NCBI GenBank assembly: GCA_002428265.1
Contig: DIUR01000012.1
Location: 62,001-126,000 of the forward strand
From: Bacteriovoracaceae bacterium UBA6153
Lineage (GTDB): Bacteria > Bdellovibrionota > Bacteriovoracia > Bacteriovoracales > Bacteriovoracaceae
Reading direction: 5' to 3'
Length of the DNA: 64,000 nucleotides
The notes below the pieces were generated by a model. It ran no database searches. It worked only from the letters and a program-made list of their open reading frames with translations, and was not told the origin of the DNA. This document shows positions 59,851 through 64,000 of this stretch, in pieces. Within the stretch, counting starts at the first letter, position 1. Each line of letters starts with the position of its first letter. A program made the translations under genes and the position numbers.

Positions 59851-61431
59851 ATGAGTTTAAAAGGTAAATTAACAGCAGGTCTGATTTTTGTTTGTTCAGC
59901 TTTAATAATTCTAGCATTGACTGGATATGTGAGCTTAAACAATGTTGTAAAAGAATATGAAAAATTAGTTCAGCAAAGTGTTCCTAAATTAGGTGATATT
60001 TCTGGTCTTCGCGCAAGAGCTGCTCAACTAAGAGCTGACTCACTTAAGCTTACTCTCTTTGCTGATCAGCCTGAGGAATCAAAAAAAGCATTGGAAGGTC
60101 TTGATAAGGCCATTAATCGATACCGCGGAATTACCAACGAATATAAAGAAAAGTCTTACTTCTCAGTTGAAGAAGAAAATAAAATGAAAAGTGTAGATGA
60201 AGAAGCAGCAAAAGTTTTAACTAATGGAGAAGCTGTTTTAAAAATCTACAATGCAGGCGGAAGTGATCGTGTAGAAAAAATGAAAGCTGTTTTAGTTAAT
60301 GCAGAAACTGCTGCTCTTGAGCACCAAAAGAGATTGCTTGCTCTGGATGATTATATCGTTGAATCAAGTGCAAAGTGGTCAGAAGATTCCAACAAGCTTG
60401 CTTCAAAGTCTAAATTACTCATGAGTATTATTGCCATTGTGACAATCTTGATTTCTGCATTTGGTGCTATTATGTTCTCTCTTAAACTTAGCAACATTCT
60501 TCAATATATTGCCGACCAATTAAGCAAAAGCTCGAATGAAGTTGGAAAAAATGCCAATCTTGTAAGTGATGCCAGTAATAATTTATCAGCAAGTACAACA
60601 GAGCAAGCTTCGGCCCTTCAAGAAACTGTTACAGCAACAACTGAAGTTGCTTCAATGATTCAGACAACAGCGGCCAACACTCAGAACTCACTGACAAAGG
60701 CAGAATCAAGTAAACAGTCAGCATTAAATGGTCAAGAGGCAGTAACAAACATGCTAATTTCTATTGATGCGATTTCAAAATCTAATAAAGAGATCAGTGA
60801 TCAGGTTGAAAAAAGTAATAATGAAATGAAAGAGATTGTAGAACTCATTGGTGATATCAATGAAAAAACTAAAGTCATTAATGAAATCGTTTTTCAGACA
60901 AAACTTCTTTCTTTCAACGCTTCGGTTGAAGCGGCCAGAGCTGGTGAAGCAGGAAAAGGCTTTGCTGTTGTAGCAGAAGAAATTTCAAAGCTTGCTGAAA
61001 TGTCTGGTGGAGCCGCCGAAGAAATAAGAACACTGCTGGATCAAAGTAATTCTAGAGTTGAAAATATTATCAATGCTACTAGAGAAAACGTAACCCGCCT
61101 TGTTTCTCAAGGTGAGGAAAAAGTAAAAAATGGAGTTAGGACGGCAGAGGGATGTAAGCGTGCCCTTGATGAGATAAATGATGACATCAGTGAGATGGTC
61201 GACATGAGCAAACAGATTACTGAAGCGACAAAAGAGCAATCATTGGGTGTAAGTGAAATTAATTCTGCTCTAGAACAAATTGGTCTCGCGACTAATCAAA
61301 ATGCTGATGCTTCAAGACAATGCTCTATGGCCGCGGATGAGTTAAAGATTCAGGTTTCTAGTACTCATGAAGTGGTAAATTCATTACTTGAGGTCATTTA
61401 CGGAAATAAAAAACTTATTTCTTCAAAATAG
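59851..61431 (+). CDS. methyl-accepting chemotaxis protein
   Basis: A 526-residue receptor. TM1 (about 8-29) and TM2 (about 188-212) enclose a 4-helix bundle-like sensor without a recognised ligand domain. The cytoplasmic part is the coiled signalling domain with the conserved hairpin (FQTKLLSFNASVEAARAGEA, then GKGFAVVAEEISKLAEMSG). No HAMP domain is obvious. It has GGGAG before the ATG. The 3' end overlaps the convergent exported protein gene by 17 bases. Confidence 0.95.
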   Translation: MSLKGKLTAGLIFVCSALIILALTGYVSLNNVVKEYEKLVQQSVPKLGDISGLRARAAQLRADSLKLTLFADQPEESKKALEGLDKAINRYRGITNEYKEKSYFSVEEENKMKSVDEEAAKVLTNGEAVLKIYNAGGSDRVEKMKAVLVNAETAALEHQKRLLALDDYIVESSAKWSEDSNKLASKSKLLMSIIAIVTILISAFGAIMFSLKLSNILQYIADQLSKSSNEVGKNANLVSDASNNLSASTTEQASALQETVTATTEVASMIQTTAANTQNSLTKAESSKQSALNGQEAVTNMLISIDAISKSNKEISDQVEKSNNEMKEIVELIGDINEKTKVINEIVFQTKLLSFNASVEAARAGEAGKGFAVVAEEISKLAEMSGGAAEEIRTLLDQSNSRVENIINATRENVTRLVSQGEEKVKNGVRTAEGCKRALDEINDDISEMVDMSKQITEATKEQSLGVSEINSALEQIGLATNQNADASRQCSMAADELKIQVSSTHEVVNSLLEVIYGNKKLISSK

Positions 61432-61831
61432 TAAAATAAATCTGATCACTATATTCACCGGAGTTAACTTCAAAGTTACCCGGTGAATTGATCAGTAATT
61501 TCCCAGGCATTCCTTCCACTCCATATTGAATTTTATAAGGAATCTTTTCTGCGCCAGTCGAGCTGATAAAATAGCCGTTATTCTTAGACTGAATACTTAT
61601 TACATAGCTGTCATGTGAGTTTGTAATTTCATTAATGTGAGCAATTTCAAGTTGACTAACCTCTTCACTCAAATCAATCTCAGAAGCATCACGATTAGTC
61701 TCAATGACAACATTCATTGAATGACGAACAACCGCCCTCAGATCCAACTGGCCTTTATCTGCTGCCTTTACTGCATCAGTATTTAAAACCATCAGCACCA
61801 ATGATAGTGCGATAAAGTAGGCTTTTACCAT
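61415..61831 (-). CDS. exported protein of unknown function
   Basis: A 138-residue protein started at the ATG ending at 61831 (MVKAYFIALS), which has AAGGAG upstream; a GTG five codons before overlaps that RBS. The signal peptide AYFIALSLVLMVLNTDAVKA is followed by a small beta-rich domain (YVISIQSKNNGYFISST, YKIQYGVEGM, SGEYSDQIYFTI) that looks like an immunoglobulin-type or spore-coat-U-like secreted fold. Function unknown. Confidence 0.68.
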   Translation of the reverse strand: MVKAYFIALSLVLMVLNTDAVKAADKGQLDLRAVVRHSMNVVIETNRDASEIDLSEEVSQLEIAHINEITNSHDSYVISIQSKNNGYFISSTGAEKIPYKIQYGVEGMPGKLLINSPGNFEVNSGEYSDQIYFTILKK

Positions 61832-61973
61832 AAATCTCCTTGGCACCTTCTATTTCAAAAGTACGCATAGAGTAAAGAGCACTATGTAAGCCAAGTTTAA
61901 CTTAGTGCATTTATTGTAAGATTCTTGAATGTTGAGATTGCCTAAAGATTGAAAAAGACTATTTGCCTGAAAT

Positions 61974-61999
61974 AGGGGCAGGAAGGCCCACCCCTGTTA
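61974..61999 (-). terminator. weak hairpin downstream of the exported protein gene at 62011
   Basis: AGGGG (61974-61978) pairs with CCCCT (61990-61994). Read on the minus strand it is followed by ATTTC, so it may end transcription of the gene stopping at 62011. The stem is short. Confidence 0.35.
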
Positions 62000-62010
62000 G
62001 ATTCGATTAA

Positions 62011-62529
62011 TTACTGAATTTTTCCAGTTACTTGAAAGTGAAGACCAATAGTAGTCGCTTCAGCTCCACACTGAGAAGCAGCGTCTACAGCTGGAACGAA
62101 GATAGCAGCACGGCCATGAAGATATTTGTATGCATTGAACTCAAGAATTGAATCAATGAATGCTTTTCCTTCAAGACACTCTGATCCACCATTTGCAGCG
62201 TATGCTTTAGAGTCTACTAATTTAGCAGTCCAAGCAGCATTGTCAGCGAAGATAAGTGCGCTGTAGTTACAAGCTACACCGTTTTCTTCGAAAGTCGCTT
62301 TAAGAAGAAGATTGTCTAGTGACATGTCAGTCGTTGCTCTTCCGAATACAATATTTTTTGCAGCGAAATCAGCTGGTACAGATGCAGTTTGAGTGTTCCC
62401 ATCAGCGCAAACGTATGCTGTGAACTTAGCTTCCCATCTCTCACCTGGAAGAGTTAAATCCCCTTCTGTAGCGAATACTGATGTAATTGATAGTGCTGCT
62501 AGGAAACTTCCTAAAATAACTTTTTTCAT
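62011..62529 (-). CDS. exported protein of unknown function
   Basis: A 172-residue protein started at the ATG ending at 62529, set by GGAGGA five bases upstream; a longer frame has no RBS. Signal peptide KKVILGSFLAALSITSVFA. The mature part is beta-rich with four cysteines (AYVCADGN, GVACNYS, GSECLEG, ASQCGAE), likely two disulfides, and is perhaps secreted. No family is recognised. Confidence 0.7.
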   Translation of the reverse strand: MKKVILGSFLAALSITSVFATEGDLTLPGERWEAKFTAYVCADGNTQTASVPADFAAKNIVFGRATTDMSLDNLLLKATFEENGVACNYSALIFADNAAWTAKLVDSKAYAANGGSECLEGKAFIDSILEFNAYKYLHGRAAIFVPAVDAASQCGAEATTIGLHFQVTGKIQ

Positions 62530-62698
62530 TGTGTCCTCCATAGATTTTTTATGTAATGATTTTGTATTACCGACCATTTGTTTGGTCAAGCAAACTTTTT
62601 GGTTAAATATGTTTTTTTACTAAAATATTAACAACTTACGAGATTCTTATAATTATTTTAAGACTCGGACAGACAAAGCTTTTTAAAGCAAAACGTCC

Positions 62699-63631
62699 AT
62701 GTTATTTGACTCATTCATGATTAAATTTTTAACTTTCCTCTTCATATTCAATAGCGCTGCTTATGCTCAAAATCACTCTGTTGATCTTACTCATCCTTTT
62801 TATCTATTAGAAAGCGGACAGTTCACACTGGACCTAAAAGGTGGACTCTTCATGGAAGAGTTTGAGTATGAAAAAGCAAAAGTCGTGCAAGATCTTTTTG
62901 AATACAAGCACGAATTTTATAAACTCGGAACGATTGTAGGTCTTCCACAAAATAGACAATTTGGAATTGAATTCTCTTTCAATGCCAATGGCGATCTGGA
63001 TAAAAAGTACGCTCCGGCCTTAAATCTTCAGAGACAAGATATTCCTTATAAAGGTTTTCATGCCTATGATTTTTTTATTCAACAGCATTTTGAAGTTGAG
63101 AACTCAAAAAATAAGCTGGCCTTTGAACTACGAACAAAAGGATCTCCTTTAAAGGGCAAAGAAACGAATAATACTTATTCAAGTAAAGATTTCTCTTTCT
63201 CTCTTCTCTACTCTCACTTGCATAGTGATGACTGGAGACTTTATGGAACTGTTCATACGGGAATCATTGGTAAAAAGAAAGTTTACAAGTATGACGGTGA
63301 AATTGAAGTCACTTCACCTTATTCTTTATTTGGAAGCTTGATAGGGATTCAAAGGCTGATGGGAAAATTCTGGCTGGATCTGAATGGAATATTTTATCTC
63401 ACAACTGACTACAATTCGGTAAGCCCTAGTTATACCCGCCTTACAGATAAAGGCTTTATCATTGGTGGAAAATTGACAGCAGGCCACTACTTAACTCCGA
63501 ACTCTATCATCACACTTACTCATCAAAGACAGGGTGCAAACTTCAATGTCATCACTGAAGACACCTCTCAAGAAACTGAGTTTGAAATTGAAACTCAAAT
63601 TTCACAACTGGGAGTGACATGGCTGTTTTAA
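62699..63631 (+). CDS. outer-membrane beta-barrel-like protein
   Basis: A 310-residue exported protein with signal peptide FLTFLFIFNSAAYA (MIKFLT at 62717 is another possible start; neither has a clear RBS). The mature part is rich in alternating aromatic/polar beta strands (GQFTLDLKGGLFMEEF, LFSFLYSHLHSDDWRLYGTV-like segments, QLGVTWLF) ending in Phe, as in outer-membrane barrels. The last codons overlap the next gene by 13 bases. Confidence 0.72.
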   Translation: MLFDSFMIKFLTFLFIFNSAAYAQNHSVDLTHPFYLLESGQFTLDLKGGLFMEEFEYEKAKVVQDLFEYKHEFYKLGTIVGLPQNRQFGIEFSFNANGDLDKKYAPALNLQRQDIPYKGFHAYDFFIQQHFEVENSKNKLAFELRTKGSPLKGKETNNTYSSKDFSFSLLYSHLHSDDWRLYGTVHTGIIGKKKVYKYDGEIEVTSPYSLFGSLIGIQRLMGKFWLDLNGIFYLTTDYNSVSPSYTRLTDKGFIIGGKLTAGHYLTPNSIITLTHQRQGANFNVITEDTSQETEFEIETQISQLGVTWLF

Positions 63632-64000
63632 AATTTTTCTTTATTGCACTTTTAACCATTCAAAACACAATGGCGGTTGAAACTGAAAAAGAAACTTATT
63701 TTCGCGATGTAGGAGAAGATTTATTAAGCCCGTTTAATACTCCGGCAAAATGGATCGTTCTTGGTGGTACAGTGACGACGGCCCTCATGTATGTCACCAG
63801 AAAAGATATCACTTACAGAAAAAGTGAAAGTTTTCGTCAGGCACAACCACTGGGAAATCTCGGATTCATCGGAGAATATATTGGATATGGTTTTCTGAAT
63901 GCTGTTTACAGTGGATACTTTTACTGGGACGGAAAATATAACAATAATCCCAAATCACTAAAAGCAGTTGAGCACATGATTCGTGCCACAACTTACACAA
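63619..64000 (+). CDS. membrane protein, possibly PAP2 phosphatase family (partial)
   Basis: The frame opens at ATG 63619 with GGAG just before it and runs past the window end. The N-terminal signal/anchor VLKFFFIALLTIQNTMA is followed by WIVLGGTVTTALMYVTRK and GNLGFIGEYIGYGFLNAVY, hydrophobic segments typical of the start of PAP2-type lipid phosphatases. The catalytic motifs would lie further on, outside the window, so the family call is tentative. Confidence 0.5.
   Translation, partial: MAVLKFFFIALLTIQNTMAVETEKETYFRDVGEDLLSPFNTPAKWIVLGGTVTTALMYVTRKDITYRKSESFRQAQPLGNLGFIGEYIGYGFLNAVYSGYFYWDGKYNNNPKSLKAVEHMIRATTYT

Overview
The window reads as a chromosome segment of an A+T-rich, Gram-negative bacterium. 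It has outer-membrane lipoproteins, an LptE-like protein, an Mla lipid-transport operon and OMP-like beta-barrels. The gene mix suggests Bdellovibrionota, most likely the Bacteriovorax group: a Ser/Thr kinase with a myxobacteria-like HRDISPHN loop, several GYF_2-domain proteins, an FHA-GGDEF enzyme, a histone-like Lys/Ala/Pro protein joined to a Cys/His motif, and a four-step short-chain acyl-CoA gene set. The lineage is an inference from content; no rRNA gene is present to confirm it.

Layout. 1-6 kb (+): the end of an acyl-CoA dehydrogenase gene, pgi, then a tightly coupled run FHA-GGDEF / mutL / miaA / ppsR. 6-10.3 kb (-): a GYF_2 protein, a hydrolase-fold protein without its catalytic serine, a lipoprotein and a membrane Ser/Thr kinase. 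10.4-17.4 kb: a VWA-like lipoprotein, a thiolase plus cNMP-binding protein pair, two unknown genes and a structured non-coding region. 17.4-21.5 kb (-): the histone-like protein and acyl-CoA dehydrogenase / enoyl-CoA hydratase / 3-hydroxyacyl-CoA dehydrogenase. With the thiolase these cover the acetoacetyl-CoA to butyryl-CoA steps. 21.6-28.3 kb: rpsT, a GNAT enzyme, a large secreted transglutaminase-TPR protein, holA-lptE, a DciA-like protein and a Sua5-type enzyme. 28.3-35.7 kb (-): one long co-directional block aroK / receiver-like protein / alr / mlaE / mlaF / mlaD / GYF_2 membrane protein / Sua5. 35.7-43.6 kb (+): yceD, rpmF, fabH-fabD-fabG-acpP-fabF, glyA, nrdR, nusB. 43.8-47.9 kb: housekeeping genes (greB, def, trmO, SDR, methyltransferase).

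The most distinctive region is 48.1-54.8 kb. A tRNA-Asp gene is followed by a 6.7-kb, visibly A+T-richer island. Its ends are a 27-bp direct repeat of the tRNA 3' end (48102-48128 and 54781-54807), and it holds the C-terminal remnant of a tyrosine recombinase. The cargo looks like conflict or defence genes: two proteins with HEPN-type RNxxxH motifs, an LRAT-domain (NCEHF) protein with a membrane tail, a glycine-zipper membrane protein, and a three-gene overlapping operon of a pentapeptide-repeat membrane protein, a nucleotidyltransferase with a helical C-terminal domain, and a small protein. I do not recognise this combination as a named system.

54.8-64 kb: a thioredoxin-fold pair beside an HxlR regulator, a secreted beta-propeller/cytochrome c protein, a yybP-ykoY-type (Mn2+) riboswitch ahead of a UPF0016/GDT1 exporter, a chemotaxis receptor, and several exported proteins. 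The last gene is cut by the window end.
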